Source of the DNA: Promethearchaeota archaeon
GTDB taxonomy: Archaea; Asgardarchaeota; Lokiarchaeia; Sigyniarchaeales; SOKP01
NCBI GenBank assembly: GCA_019058295.1
Contig: JAHPZI010000028.1
Coordinates: 1 to 64,000 of the forward strand
Direction: 5' to 3'
Length of the DNA: 64,000 bases
Made by a program: the position numbers and the translations under genes. Shown one piece after another: positions 27,464-36,694 of the stretch (position 1 is the first letter of the stretch; every line of letters begins with the position of its first letter). The notes under the pieces were generated by a model. It made no database searches and was not told where the DNA came from. It saw only the letters and a list, made by a program, of their open reading frames with translations.

Positions 27464-27548
27464 AGTATTGGTTAAAAATTGATATTAATAATATAATATT
27501 AGTTAGTTTTAATTATATATTTTTTTTACTCTTTAAAAGAAAATATGT

Positions 27549-27631
27549 GCGGGAAGGGAGATTTGAACTCCCGAACTCCTACGAGACTGGATTCTGAGTC
27601 CAGCGCCTTTACCAAACTTGGCAATTCCCGC
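27549..27631 (-). tRNA. tRNA-Leu (anticodon CAG)
   Basis: An 83-base tRNA on the minus strand. Acceptor arms are GCGGGAA and TTCCCGC. The anticodon stem-loop CTGGA-CTCAGAA-TCCAG shows anticodon CAG (bases 27594-27596 on the plus strand). The T-arm is GGGAG-TTCAAAT-CTCCC. A long variable arm (TCTCGTAGGAGTTC) is typical of class II tRNA-Leu. The D-loop GG is present. CCA is not encoded, and no intron is seen. Confidence 0.95.
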
Positions 27632-27774
27632 TTATATACTCTCTCACTTAGTAATTTTAATTAATTTTCAAATAAAGATGGACTATATTAAAATGATTTA
27701 TTGTCAATTTTAAAGTTTAATAATTTCCAACTTCTTAAAATAAGGTATTTCTAATTTACAGAAATTAAGATTTC

Positions 27775-29892
27775 TCATTTTAATTTCAATCCATTTTTAC
27801 AATGAGGACAAAACAGAGGCAATTCTTCTTGGCAGACTTCTAAATCGTCGTCATTAAATAATTTTCTCCAGCACACTAATCTTTCGCCTTCCTGTATCAT
27901 GTCCCTTCCATGATGTTGTGGAATGATTTTCTTTGTTTTACATGTTTCACATATGAGCAATTGTGCTTCACTTTCCAAATTTTCAATTGGCTTTTCTTTA
28001 AATTTTTGTTTATATCTGAATAAAGTCATGCTATTAAGCAATACGAGGAGAGAAACGCCCATGTCACCAATTCCAACGGCAAGCCATAACGTCATTAATC
28101 CAATAACCGTTAGAACCGCAAACGATACCTTAACGATAATGGATGTCCATATATTTTGTTTTATCTTTTTGTTGGTTTTCTTAGAGATATCAATAAATGT
28201 TAAAACTTTTTTCAAATCTTCTCCCATAATAATGACATCCGCAGTTTCTAGAGTTATATCTGTGGCTGATGCTCCTATTGCAATACCCAAATCAGAGATC
28301 GCTAAAGCAGGAGCATCATTAATTCCATCGCCTACCATCGCAACACCCTTGTATTGAGTCTTTAAATCTTCAATCTCTTGTAATTTTTGGTTTGGCAAGA
28401 GCTCACCATAAGCCTCAGTTATATCTAAACACTCGCCTATTGTATTACAAACAGATTGATTGTCACCCGAGATTAATACAGAATCAAGTCTTCGTTGTTT
28501 TAAGCCATCAACAAGAAAGGGGGCGGAAATTCTCAGCACATCTCTAATTGTAATGGTCCCTAATAATTTATCATTATTTCCTAGTAGTATTGGAATAGTT
28601 CCTGTGCCTTCGATATTATCCAATTCTCCTATGGGCAAATCATATTTTAACTCTTCAAAAAATCTCCGACTTCCAACTGTGAATAATTCTCCGTTAATTT
28701 CACCTTTAATCCCTTTACCTTTCAAAACTTCAAAATTGTCAACTGAAAGTAGAGGGACCTCAAGATCCTTTGCTTTTTTAATTATTGCTTTCGCAATTGG
28801 ATGTTCTGAAAGTAATTCTAAGCTTGCGGCCAGACTTATTACATCTTCTTTACTGCCTATATAAGCAAATATATCAAAAACTCTTAACTTTCCTTCTGTT
28901 AATGTCCCTGTTTTATCAAAGGCAAAGACTTCAATCTCATCCACCTTTTCTATAAATTTATTCCCTTTTACTAAGATACCTTCTCGTGCTAATTTTGTCA
29001 GCGCTGAGACGTTAGCTAATGGTGTTGATAAAGTCAGTGCACATGGACATGATACAACCAATAGAATTAATCCACGATAAAACCAAGTATTAAAATCTAA
29101 GCCAAAAAATAAAGGAGGTAATATCATAACTGCTAACGCAGCAAATATTATTATAGGAGTGTAATATTTTGCGAATTTCTCGATAAATTTTTCGCTCCCG
29201 CTTTTATTTTGTTGGGCAATTTTTATACTTTCTGCGATTTGAGCCACTATTGTATTTGAACTTTCTCTTAATACTTCAATTTCGATGAAACTATCAGAAT
29301 TCATACTAGCAGCAAAGATTTCATCACCCTCTTGTTTAAACACGGGAATTGATTCTCCAGTTATTGCACTTTCGTCAAAATAAGATTTGCCCTTAACAAT
29401 TACACCATCTAAGGGGGCTTTCATTCCCGGTCTAATCCCTATTATTTCTCCGGTTTTAACTTCTTCGGTAGATACAGGAGTATATCCATCATCAGTCTTC
29501 AATAATGCTTCATCAGGAGCTAATTCAAGCAACTCTTTTATAGCATTTCTCGATTTCTCGGTTGTTAATTCTTCCAAATGCTCAGCAATAGCAAAAAGTA
29601 AAATAGCAGTTGCCCCTTCCTGTCCATGTAAAATAAAAAAAGCTGCCACGGCAGCGAATAACATTAAAATATTGGCTGTGATTTTTTTATTCACGATGTC
29701 ATGAAGAGCTTCTTTAATAATACCATAGCTAGAAAATCCAATAGAAATAATTGCTAATAATTGACTTAATAATACCAATTCTGTTGTGAATTCAAGATAA
29801 ATAGAGATAGCTAAAATAATAGCAGAAGGAATAATGAAAAACCAAAAAAATCGCTCGAAGAAGCTTTTTTCTTCATCTTCTTCAAATTTCAC
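27775..29892 (-). CDS. P1B-type heavy-metal ATPase, probably Zn/Cd exporter (ZntA-like), with C-terminal zinc-ribbon extension
   Basis: A 705-residue P-type ATPase. Key motifs: TGES in the actuator domain, SCPCALTLSTP near 280, DKTGTLTEGKL with the phosphorylated Asp near 326, SEHPIAKA, and GDGINDAPAL. The late membrane segments carry a Lys (IIVKVSF) and GDMGVSLLV, matching the Lys and Asp of the Zn/Cd/Pb (P1B-2) group. There is no N-terminal metal-binding domain. The C-terminal 60 residues instead hold two CxxC motifs (CETC and CPHC), two further Cys and an HH pair, probably a metal-binding regulatory tail. Confidence 0.9.
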   Translation of the reverse strand: MKFEEDEEKSFFERFFWFFIIPSAIILAISIYLEFTTELVLLSQLLAIISIGFSSYGIIKEALHDIVNKKITANILMLFAAVAAFFILHGQEGATAILLFAIAEHLEELTTEKSRNAIKELLELAPDEALLKTDDGYTPVSTEEVKTGEIIGIRPGMKAPLDGVIVKGKSYFDESAITGESIPVFKQEGDEIFAASMNSDSFIEIEVLRESSNTIVAQIAESIKIAQQNKSGSEKFIEKFAKYYTPIIIFAALAVMILPPLFFGLDFNTWFYRGLILLVVSCPCALTLSTPLANVSALTKLAREGILVKGNKFIEKVDEIEVFAFDKTGTLTEGKLRVFDIFAYIGSKEDVISLAASLELLSEHPIAKAIIKKAKDLEVPLLSVDNFEVLKGKGIKGEINGELFTVGSRRFFEELKYDLPIGELDNIEGTGTIPILLGNNDKLLGTITIRDVLRISAPFLVDGLKQRRLDSVLISGDNQSVCNTIGECLDITEAYGELLPNQKLQEIEDLKTQYKGVAMVGDGINDAPALAISDLGIAIGASATDITLETADVIIMGEDLKKVLTFIDISKKTNKKIKQNIWTSIIVKVSFAVLTVIGLMTLWLAVGIGDMGVSLLVLLNSMTLFRYKQKFKEKPIENLESEAQLLICETCKTKKIIPQHHGRDMIQEGERLVCWRKLFNDDDLEVCQEELPLFCPHCKNGLKLK

Positions 29893-30062
29893 ATCACATA
29901 TATCAGAAGGGCAACTAATTCAATATCACCAATTAATAAATACGAAAGAAATCATAAATAATTGATTTTTATATTGTATAAAAAAACAATAAAACAAAAT
30001 TTCCTTTTAATCGGTTACTATAATATTCTTTTATGTGTTATAAAAAGTGTGTTAAAATTAAT

Positions 30063-30962
30063 TTATTTGATAACATATGCTAGTTTTTGGCCTTCTTCTT
30101 CTTCAAGATTCAATTCTCTTCGGATAGCATTTCTAATCATATACCCGCCTATATGGAGTATTGTGTCTTTAAGCACATTATCTTGGTCCATTGAAGCATT
30201 ACAAGGATAAGCATGGTGTGCCTTACTGATTTTTTCGTTAAGAGACAATTCACTATGATTAATATATTTTCCTTTTAACTGCTGGACAACATAATATGTA
30301 CTTCCACATGGTGCACTTTGGATTACGCATCTGTCTTCAATAGATTTGCCATCCTTACTCAATAAAAATGATACTATGGGTACTCCAATTTGAAAATGTT
30401 CTATAAAATCATGAATATAATCATGTTTTTTAGTGAGATGGAATCCAATTTTATTATATTCGTTATAATCCTTACTCAATGAACAAAATGGTTTTGGAAA
30501 TGCCGCTTGAATACCATATTTTTCAAAATCTTCAAGCACTTGTACTTGCAACCCCGCAGGAACCCATTTCGGATCTTCTATAGGAATTATAACTGCTTTT
30601 ACTTCTTTATCTTTTAAATAATAGGGCAATTCTGCTAATAAATCTTGATGAATTCCGATAACTATTAAAAAATCAACAGGTGGCAAATTTTTAGGTAAAT
30701 ATTTCTCTGAATCTTCTACAAAATCAGGAAGGCCTTCACCAATTTTCTCATAAAAATAAATTGAGCTTGCATAACTCTTTAAATTTTCACGACATTTATC
30801 GCATTTGAGATTCATTTCCAAATCTTCACATGCTTTACAAAAATCCTCAGAATTTATCAAATTTCCTACAAATTTTGCGGCTAGCATCTCTGTATCTGGA
30901 TCTACACCATACAAAAACCCTAAACTGTATTTTTTATTATTGTCACTCATCACGGGATACAT
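30063..30962 (-). CDS. DUF166-family protein
   Basis: A 299-residue soluble protein resembling the archaeal DUF166 family. Recognisable blocks are the strand FLIVIGIHQDLLAELPYYL, PKPFCSL near 160, the QSAPCGSTYYVVQQLKG block near 225, and HHAYPCNASM near 255. It also has a CKACEDLEMNLKCDKC cluster near 40-55, which suggests a bound metal or Fe-S centre. Family members have been linked by name to thymidylate synthesis, but I know of no firm biochemical role. Translation may start at the first or fifth codon (MSDNNKK). Confidence 0.65.
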   Translation of the reverse strand: MYPVMSDNNKKYSLGFLYGVDPDTEMLAAKFVGNLINSEDFCKACEDLEMNLKCDKCRENLKSYASSIYFYEKIGEGLPDFVEDSEKYLPKNLPPVDFLIVIGIHQDLLAELPYYLKDKEVKAVIIPIEDPKWVPAGLQVQVLEDFEKYGIQAAFPKPFCSLSKDYNEYNKIGFHLTKKHDYIHDFIEHFQIGVPIVSFLLSKDGKSIEDRCVIQSAPCGSTYYVVQQLKGKYINHSELSLNEKISKAHHAYPCNASMDQDNVLKDTILHIGGYMIRNAIRRELNLEEEEGQKLAYVIK

Positions 30963-31134
30963 AAATTATATGTTTTTATTTGTTTTTTTAATAATTAATA
31001 AACCATATAATTTTTTAGTAGAACATGTTCAAAGAAATATATTATATTTCAAAAATTAGATGCTTATGAAATAAGACATTGTTTTTATGAATTACAATTA
31101 AAAATTTAAAATAAAATTACGAGATACGATTGTT

Positions 31135-32826
31135 TTGAGTGAAAAGCGTGTTGGCTTTAATCCTGACGAGAAGGTTGAAAAAATAAGTAGATATTATAGA
31201 CATAAACTCCCTTTTTCTTTTAAATCTTTTATGAAAGATATAGAAATTTCAAAAAAGGAGTTCTTTCTACTGTTTTTAATTTTTAATTCATTAATATTTC
31301 TATTACTTTATCAATTTGGAATAATAATTGGAATGCCTATTGACCATGATAAATCTCATTTAAGAGAATTGAATTTATTTAAAGCAGTATCTATATTCAG
31401 TGGTTTTATAATAGGATTTTTTCTTTCGATATATTTTGTTGATAAAATAAAAAAGCCTATAAGATTCATAAAAAGTGTTATAGTGACCTCATTAATAATA
31501 ATTTTTATACAAATTCCTTTAGTTTTACTTGAAATGGAACCTCTCTTGTTTATTTTTTACTTTACGAATATTCTAATTCTAATTATTGCTATTATGATGA
31601 CTTGGAAAATATTTCTAATTGAAACAAGTATCTTGGAAAGAGGCAGGATAATGTCTTATTTATTAGTCTTTACAATTCTATGTATCGCTATTGTTTTGGG
31701 TTCAGCACTTATTTATGTCTTGATTATTATACCAATTGTTTTCGTAATCCTTACAATTATTTTACTTAGGGAAAATAAATATAAATATTATATTAAGTTC
31801 CAACCATCTATAATTGAAGGGGAAAAGAAAAGTTTACAGAAAAGTTTTCAGCTCGATTTAATAAAATATTATCTCTTTTTTTTCTGTTTTAGTGTTACGG
31901 GTGGTCTTGCGTTCCCACTTCAAGATTCATTTCAATTCGGTATTAATGCGCTGGCAGGGAATACAATCTTGATATTTTCTCTTGTTATAATTTATGCAAT
32001 TTTTATTGTGATTTTAATTGGTCTTTTATTTGATTATGCTGGTAGAATTTTTCCACTAAATTATATTATTTTAGCAATAGCATTGGCCACGTATATACAG
32101 ATCTTCATATTTAGGTTTTTTGATTTCCCTCTTGCGATTATATTTAGTGCTTTTATCGCTGCTCTTATGTGCGTTCCTCTCCTAATAGGAGATACAATTA
32201 CGCGGGAAAACTTTGGAAGTACATTATCCATTTCTTATTTTATCATTATCATAGGGATGATTGTTGGTTTAAGCTTTAATATGTTTATAACAGAGTCATT
32301 ACAATCCAGTTCTTTTAGAGAAATTTTTCTAATGGGGACAATATTTATGTTTTGTATCATCTGTTTATTATTTTTAGTATATATGCGTGAGACCTTACCT
32401 CGGAAAGAGCAGGCGTGGAAAAATTTTTTATATCATCTCTACATTATTCATGATTCTGGAATATTACTTTACGAATATGCTTTTATAAAAGAAAAAAAGA
32501 CAGATGGTAGTAGCGTTGATTCTGATTTGAGGGCAGGAGGGATAATTGGCGTAAGATCTATTTTGAAAGAAATAGTACAAGGAGAAGAAGAAGTTAAAAC
32601 GATTGATAGTGGGGATAGGGTTCTTATAATTACCCATTCTAACAAAGTTATTTTTGCTCTTATAGTAAAAGAGGAATTAATTGTATTAAGAAAAAAAATG
32701 GAAGCCTTAATCGAAGATTTTAATAAGGAATTTGGAGAACTAATTAATGAGATTAGTTCAATTGGCGCCGCTATACACAAATTTAAACCAACTGAACATA
32801 TTGTTTTGAAATATTTTGGAAATTAA
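31135..32826 (+). CDS. 12-TM MFS-like membrane protein with C-terminal longin-like domain
   Basis: A 563-residue protein. Residues about 35-425 form roughly twelve hydrophobic helices in the arrangement of a major-facilitator transporter. After the last helix comes a soluble domain that starts near 437 with IHDSGILLYEYAF. It continues with the helix AGGIIGVRSILKEIV, strands ending in KVIFALIVK and a helix ending FGELINEI. This is the same longin-like module as in the genes at 18973 and 20202. A transporter scaffold bearing a signalling domain suggests a transceptor. The start is TTG 31135, and no Shine-Dalgarno sequence fixes it. A kinase-fold gene follows after 45 bases. Confidence 0.7.
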   Translation: MSEKRVGFNPDEKVEKISRYYRHKLPFSFKSFMKDIEISKKEFFLLFLIFNSLIFLLLYQFGIIIGMPIDHDKSHLRELNLFKAVSIFSGFIIGFFLSIYFVDKIKKPIRFIKSVIVTSLIIIFIQIPLVLLEMEPLLFIFYFTNILILIIAIMMTWKIFLIETSILERGRIMSYLLVFTILCIAIVLGSALIYVLIIIPIVFVILTIILLRENKYKYYIKFQPSIIEGEKKSLQKSFQLDLIKYYLFFFCFSVTGGLAFPLQDSFQFGINALAGNTILIFSLVIIYAIFIVILIGLLFDYAGRIFPLNYIILAIALATYIQIFIFRFFDFPLAIIFSAFIAALMCVPLLIGDTITRENFGSTLSISYFIIIIGMIVGLSFNMFITESLQSSSFREIFLMGTIFMFCIICLLFLVYMRETLPRKEQAWKNFLYHLYIIHDSGILLYEYAFIKEKKTDGSSVDSDLRAGGIIGVRSILKEIVQGEEEVKTIDSGDRVLIITHSNKVIFALIVKEELIVLRKKMEALIEDFNKEFGELINEISSIGAAIHKFKPTEHIVLKYFGN

Positions 32827-32871
32827 ATACTGTTATATCGAAATTAAAATTATTCTTTTTATTTTTTAAGA

Positions 32872-33714
32872 ATGGATGTCCATAAGATAAAAAAAAAAGT
32901 ATTAAGAGATTTAAGACAAGAAATCCCAAATTTAATTGAAGAAATAGATGATTTTTCTCTTACTCGTCTTAGTAGCAAAAAGAATATAGTTTATGAATTG
33001 ATATTTGATAAAAAATCAGATAAATTACCTAAAGAAGTAATCCTCAAACTTTTCCGAACTGACTATGCTGAAAAAGAATATAACGCTTTAATCAAACTAG
33101 AAAAACAGGGGCTACCAATCCCTAAAGTATTATACTTTAAAAAACCTTATTTAATCCTTAAAAAACTCGAAGGTGTTAATCTTTGCGATTTTATAAATGA
33201 TAACTTAATAAATATAAGCACTATAGATGAATTAGATTTAGAGATCCGTGATAAAATTATAGTTAGCGTAAAGAAATTGGCCGAATGGATAGCTAATTTG
33301 CATAGTCAAAACATAATTACTAAGAAAAAGTCACTTGAGATTATTGTATTTAACAAAGGAGATACTCGATTAAGAGATTTTATATACAACATAACAAAAA
33401 ATGTTATTTATGGTATTGATTTTGAAGAATCATATGACGGAAATTTCTTAGACGATTTAGCTTGGATTTGCTGCTCATTATTAGATACTAATCCCGGAAT
33501 TTTCGAAATACCTGAACCAAAACATAAAATGGAGCTAATTAACTACTTTTTAAAGGAGTATTTCCGTATCAATAAGAAATTTTTGTTCTCATTTAATTAT
33601 TTCGCCGAAAAATTAATTGATTATCTAAACATCGTAATTGAAAGGAGAGCTATAGAATTAAGTCCTGTTAGAAAAAATGTTATTCTGAGAAATATATCTA
33701 AAAAATATACCTAA
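32872..33714 (+). CDS. Kinase-fold protein (aminoglycoside-phosphotransferase/lipopolysaccharide-kinase-like)
   Basis: A 280-residue protein with a protein-kinase-like fold. The N-lobe has VYELIFDKK and VILKLFRTDYAEKEYNAL, which supply a likely ATP-binding Lys and helix-C Glu. The hinge is YLILKKLEGVNLCDFI. The C-lobe has FNKGDTRLRDFIYN, a degenerate version of the HGDlxxxN catalytic loop, and VIYGIDFEES in place of the DFG-like metal motif. The catalytic His is replaced by Lys but the Asp residues are kept, so activity is possible. It follows the MFS/longin gene closely and may share its signalling role. Confidence 0.6.
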   Translation: MDVHKIKKKVLRDLRQEIPNLIEEIDDFSLTRLSSKKNIVYELIFDKKSDKLPKEVILKLFRTDYAEKEYNALIKLEKQGLPIPKVLYFKKPYLILKKLEGVNLCDFINDNLINISTIDELDLEIRDKIIVSVKKLAEWIANLHSQNIITKKKSLEIIVFNKGDTRLRDFIYNITKNVIYGIDFEESYDGNFLDDLAWICCSLLDTNPGIFEIPEPKHKMELINYFLKEYFRINKKFLFSFNYFAEKLIDYLNIVIERRAIELSPVRKNVILRNISKKYT

Positions 33715-33829
33715 TAAATTATAAAAAAGCCTAATACATAATATTTTTAAGTAGCACACCGTTAGGTATTATAAAACATATCGAATAAAAACATAAATCG
33801 TAATATAAAATAAAAAAATTGATTAAAAA

Positions 33830-35074
33830 ATGAGCGATATAGATAAAAAAGATGCTGCTATAGGATTATTAGTTATTGGATTAGTTGCTTTAGCAGGATG
33901 GGTTGGATTTCTTTATGCAAGTCCCGTTACTAAGACGAAAACAGAAGAAGAAGAGGAAACTATATATATTACAACTACAACAAAAACTATAGAGGAAACA
34001 GGTTTACCAGATGATTGGGGTTTAGCAGAATTGGATGCTTCCTTTTCAGTATTTAATGAAACGGGTGGAGAGATATCAGTAAAAATGTCTGATATTTTAA
34101 ATGGTATTTCCCTCTATTATAATCAAGAAGCTGACCCATTGGGTCGTAATACACAAGAGTATAAATACGAGTATATGGAATTACGAACGGTTGACGATCC
34201 ATTATCAGGTCGAACTTTTACTGGTGTAAACATTTTAGATGTATTGGAATCTGCTGGTGTATTTTTTGCTTGGAATATCTCTTGTAAAACAAATAATGAG
34301 GATTTATATCCCAATACTTATTTTAATGTGTCAACTGGAGATATAATTAATTTGGATAGTAAACCATTATATATTCCAACAATTGTTGCTATTGCTGCTG
34401 ATGGATTATGGTTACCTGACCTTGGTTATGGAAATTTTTCAATTATCCAAGGACTATCATCACAATCTATTTATGATCTTAAGGAAATAAGGACTATGTC
34501 AGAATGGGAAGTAGACATAATTGTTGATGGGATTGTAGAATATCAAGTTAATAGGACAAATATTATTGATCCTCATTATCCAGATGGATGGCATTGGGAA
34601 TATCATAAGAATTTTACAGGTTCTGATAATGCATATATGGGTGGTAGAATGACATATAATCGTACATTTTGGGGAGTAAATATGTCATATATAATAAACC
34701 AAACTAGTGCTAAAAATCTTAATTATACTATGAGGGCTATATCTGTAGATGGTTGGTTATCTGATACATATAATAATACTGATATTAACTCTGGTTTAGT
34801 TTATCCAGAACACTATGGATATGTTAATTACACTGATAATCCTCCTACAGGGGTTCCTTTACCAAAAACAGATCTGTTAATAACATTGGTTTATATGGAA
34901 CAAAAATTCTTCGAATACGGTTTATTCGCATCTGATCCAATATGGGATAAGGGATATTACGATGGATATGATGGAGGAGCATTTCATATTGTAATCCCTG
35001 GAATGACAAAAAGTAAACATCCAGGATATGTAAAAAGTATCGAAATAACTACTTATGCTGGTCCAATTCCTTAA
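33830..35074 (+). CDS. Membrane-anchored sulfite-oxidase-fold protein (non-catalytic), ECF locus
   Basis: A 414-residue surface protein. One hydrophobic segment (residues 10-30) anchors it, followed by an acidic/Thr-rich stalk. The body resembles the sulfite-oxidase-type molybdopterin fold: YMELRTVDDPLSG then FTGVNILDVLESAGV, PTIVAIAADGLWLPDLGYG, and a second related block ending PGYVKSIEITTYAG. The molybdenum-binding Cys of true enzymes is not visible at the expected place. It is the first gene of a six-gene run ending in an ECF transporter, so I infer a substrate-binding role outside the cell. Confidence 0.6.
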   Translation: MSDIDKKDAAIGLLVIGLVALAGWVGFLYASPVTKTKTEEEEETIYITTTTKTIEETGLPDDWGLAELDASFSVFNETGGEISVKMSDILNGISLYYNQEADPLGRNTQEYKYEYMELRTVDDPLSGRTFTGVNILDVLESAGVFFAWNISCKTNNEDLYPNTYFNVSTGDIINLDSKPLYIPTIVAIAADGLWLPDLGYGNFSIIQGLSSQSIYDLKEIRTMSEWEVDIIVDGIVEYQVNRTNIIDPHYPDGWHWEYHKNFTGSDNAYMGGRMTYNRTFWGVNMSYIINQTSAKNLNYTMRAISVDGWLSDTYNNTDINSGLVYPEHYGYVNYTDNPPTGVPLPKTDLLITLVYMEQKFFEYGLFASDPIWDKGYYDGYDGGAFHIVIPGMTKSKHPGYVKSIEITTYAGPIP

Positions 35075-35079
35075 AAAAA

Positions 35080-35091
35080 TTTTTTTTTTTT
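35080..35091 (+). terminator. Candidate T-run terminator
   Basis: Twelve T preceded by seven A lie directly after the stop codon of the 33830 gene. Together with the TATA box at 35108, this suggests that the first surface protein can be transcribed separately from the rest of the locus. Confidence 0.5.
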
Positions 35092-35107
35092 ATTCAACAA
35101 AATAATA

Positions 35108-35117
35108 TTTATATATA
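35108..35117 (+). promoter_or_regulatory. Archaeal TATA box, probably for a leaderless transcript
   Basis: TTTATATATA is centred 25 bases before the ATG at 35137, the standard distance from TATA box to transcription start in archaea. There is no Shine-Dalgarno sequence, so the message probably begins at or next to the start codon. Confidence 0.5.
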
Positions 35118-35136
35118 GAAAATAATAATAAAAAAA

Positions 35137-36087
35137 ATGAAAAAAGTTAGATATAACCTTGTTTTTTCATTAATTTTGCTTATTTTTATAGTTAGTTGGA
35201 AAATTCCATTTTCATTTTCATATCCTGGAGATGGGGATTGTAAAAAATATCATGGAATTACGAACATTAATGCTAATTTTATTGAGAATTCTCAAATTGT
35301 TTTGGATGGTGTTTCAAACGAATCTTTTTGGAATGATATTAAAATTAATAATGGATTTATCACAATTCCCACAGCTAATATTCTTGGCAATCCTGGAGAT
35401 GAAATAATTGAAGTTAAATTAATTTTTGTTTTAAATAATCAATATATTTATATTTATTGTGAGTGGAATGATACTACTACCAAGCCAAGTGGTATAAACA
35501 TTTTTGATGGTATTTATTTCTGTTGGAATATAAATACTCCTAATTTTACTTCATATTATCCAAATGATATGAATACAGAGCATATGGGAGGAGGAATGAT
35601 AGACTCCTGGGGAACTGAATTTTTTCTTGGAGATTCTCATGAAAATCATTCAAGTTTTATCGGTAGTGACGGATGTATTCAAGATGATGGTTGGCATTTC
35701 GGAGAAAGTGGTGATATTGAAATTGGTTTTTCATATATTGTTGATCAATCCTATTCTATTGAGATTAAAAGAAAATTAATAACAGACGACGAATATGATA
35801 TTCAATTTTATAAAGGAAAATCATATCTCTTTAATATTGGATTATATAATGATGGATATGGTATAGATCATACGATTTCCTGGATTTATAGGTTAAATAT
35901 ATTAAGTGAGGATAATCCTATTGAGAATGATGATGATGATGATAAATCGAGTAAAAATGAAACACAACTCAATATCGGATTAATTATAATAATAGGTACT
36001 ATATCAATAATTTTAATTATAGCGATAATTACATATTACAAATCTAAAATTACTCAAAATAAAACTAGTATAAAAAATGCAGACTAG
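35137..36087 (+). CDS. Secreted, C-terminally anchored protein with ethylbenzene-dehydrogenase-like (CBM9/DOMON-like) domain
   Basis: A 316-residue protein with an N-terminal signal peptide (about residues 1-29) and a C-terminal membrane helix (about 283-303) preceded by a run of Asp. The ectodomain reads VLDGVSNESFWNDIKI, then EVKLIFVLNNQYIYIYCEWND, then EHMGGGMIDSWGTEFFLG. This is the pattern of the heme-binding beta-sandwich of ethylbenzene dehydrogenase gamma subunits and related CBM9-like domains. Met and His are available as possible heme ligands. Its stop overlaps the next start by 11 bases, so it is tied to the ECF transporter operon. Substrate capture or electron transfer are both possible. 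Confidence 0.6.
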   Translation: MKKVRYNLVFSLILLIFIVSWKIPFSFSYPGDGDCKKYHGITNINANFIENSQIVLDGVSNESFWNDIKINNGFITIPTANILGNPGDEIIEVKLIFVLNNQYIYIYCEWNDTTTKPSGINIFDGIYFCWNINTPNFTSYYPNDMNTEHMGGGMIDSWGTEFFLGDSHENHSSFIGSDGCIQDDGWHFGESGDIEIGFSYIVDQSYSIEIKRKLITDDEYDIQFYKGKSYLFNIGLYNDGYGIDHTISWIYRLNILSEDNPIENDDDDDKSSKNETQLNIGLIIIIGTISIILIIAIITYYKSKITQNKTSIKNAD

Positions 36088-36679
36088 AAATTTTAATATT
36101 TTAATCGCAGCAATATGTGTTGGTTTAACAACATTTTGGCTTACTGCATATAATATTGTAAGATTAGGAATAGATCCTATTAAATATATTCAACATAATA
36201 CTTCAGAGGCTTTTTCAGATGAAGAGTCAGAAGATTCAAAAACATTAATTACTATTAAAGGAAAAGTTAAAGAAGATTTACGTCTTTCATTGTCTGATCT
36301 CAAATCAGATAAGTATAGACAGGTAACAGATGATTTTGACTTTAAAAATTCATATGGCACAGAATGGACTACGGAATATACAGGAACGACTCTTTGGAGC
36401 ATATTAGAAGCTGAGGGGATATTAGAATCTGATGATTTAACATTTATATTTATTGGACAAGATGGATATGAATCTCCAGTAGCTCTATCAATTGAAGATA
36501 TTGCCAAGAAATATGAAAATAAAGTAATATTAGCTTATGAGGTAGAAGGTCAACCTTTAACTGATGATAATGGTCCTGTAAGATCTATAATAGACAGAGA
36601 AGTTATACAATACCTTGAACCAAATCACTATAATTCTCAGTTTGCAGTAAAAGATTTGAAATATGTTGAGATCAAATAG
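36077..36679 (+). CDS. Small anchored sulfite-oxidase-fold protein (non-catalytic), ECF locus
   Basis: A 200-residue protein with an N-terminal membrane helix (residues 7-27). Its single sulfite-oxidase-like domain includes ITIKGKVKEDLRLSLSDL, TGTTLWSILEAEGI, FIGQDGYESPVALS, ILAYEVEGQPL and a closing FAVKDLKYVEI. These blocks match the molybdopterin-fold family, but the metal-binding Cys is absent, since the only Cys lies in the anchor. It overlaps the previous gene and is 15 bases from the ECF S-component gene. I infer an accessory binding protein for the transporter. Confidence 0.65.
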   Translation: MQTRNFNILIAAICVGLTTFWLTAYNIVRLGIDPIKYIQHNTSEAFSDEESEDSKTLITIKGKVKEDLRLSLSDLKSDKYRQVTDDFDFKNSYGTEWTTEYTGTTLWSILEAEGILESDDLTFIFIGQDGYESPVALSIEDIAKKYENKVILAYEVEGQPLTDDNGPVRSIIDREVIQYLEPNHYNSQFAVKDLKYVEIK

Positions 36680-36694
36680 GAGTGATATATTAAA

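Noticed and set aside
27923..29704. Several plus-strand frames of 100-144 codons inside the P-type ATPase region
   Set aside because: They are antisense to a protein with all P1B ATPase motifs. Long antisense frames are expected from its codon usage.
33830..36679. Two active sulfite oxidase or molybdopterin enzymes
   Set aside because: The fold resembles that family, but I find no Cys in the position that binds molybdenum, and the genes sit with a transporter.
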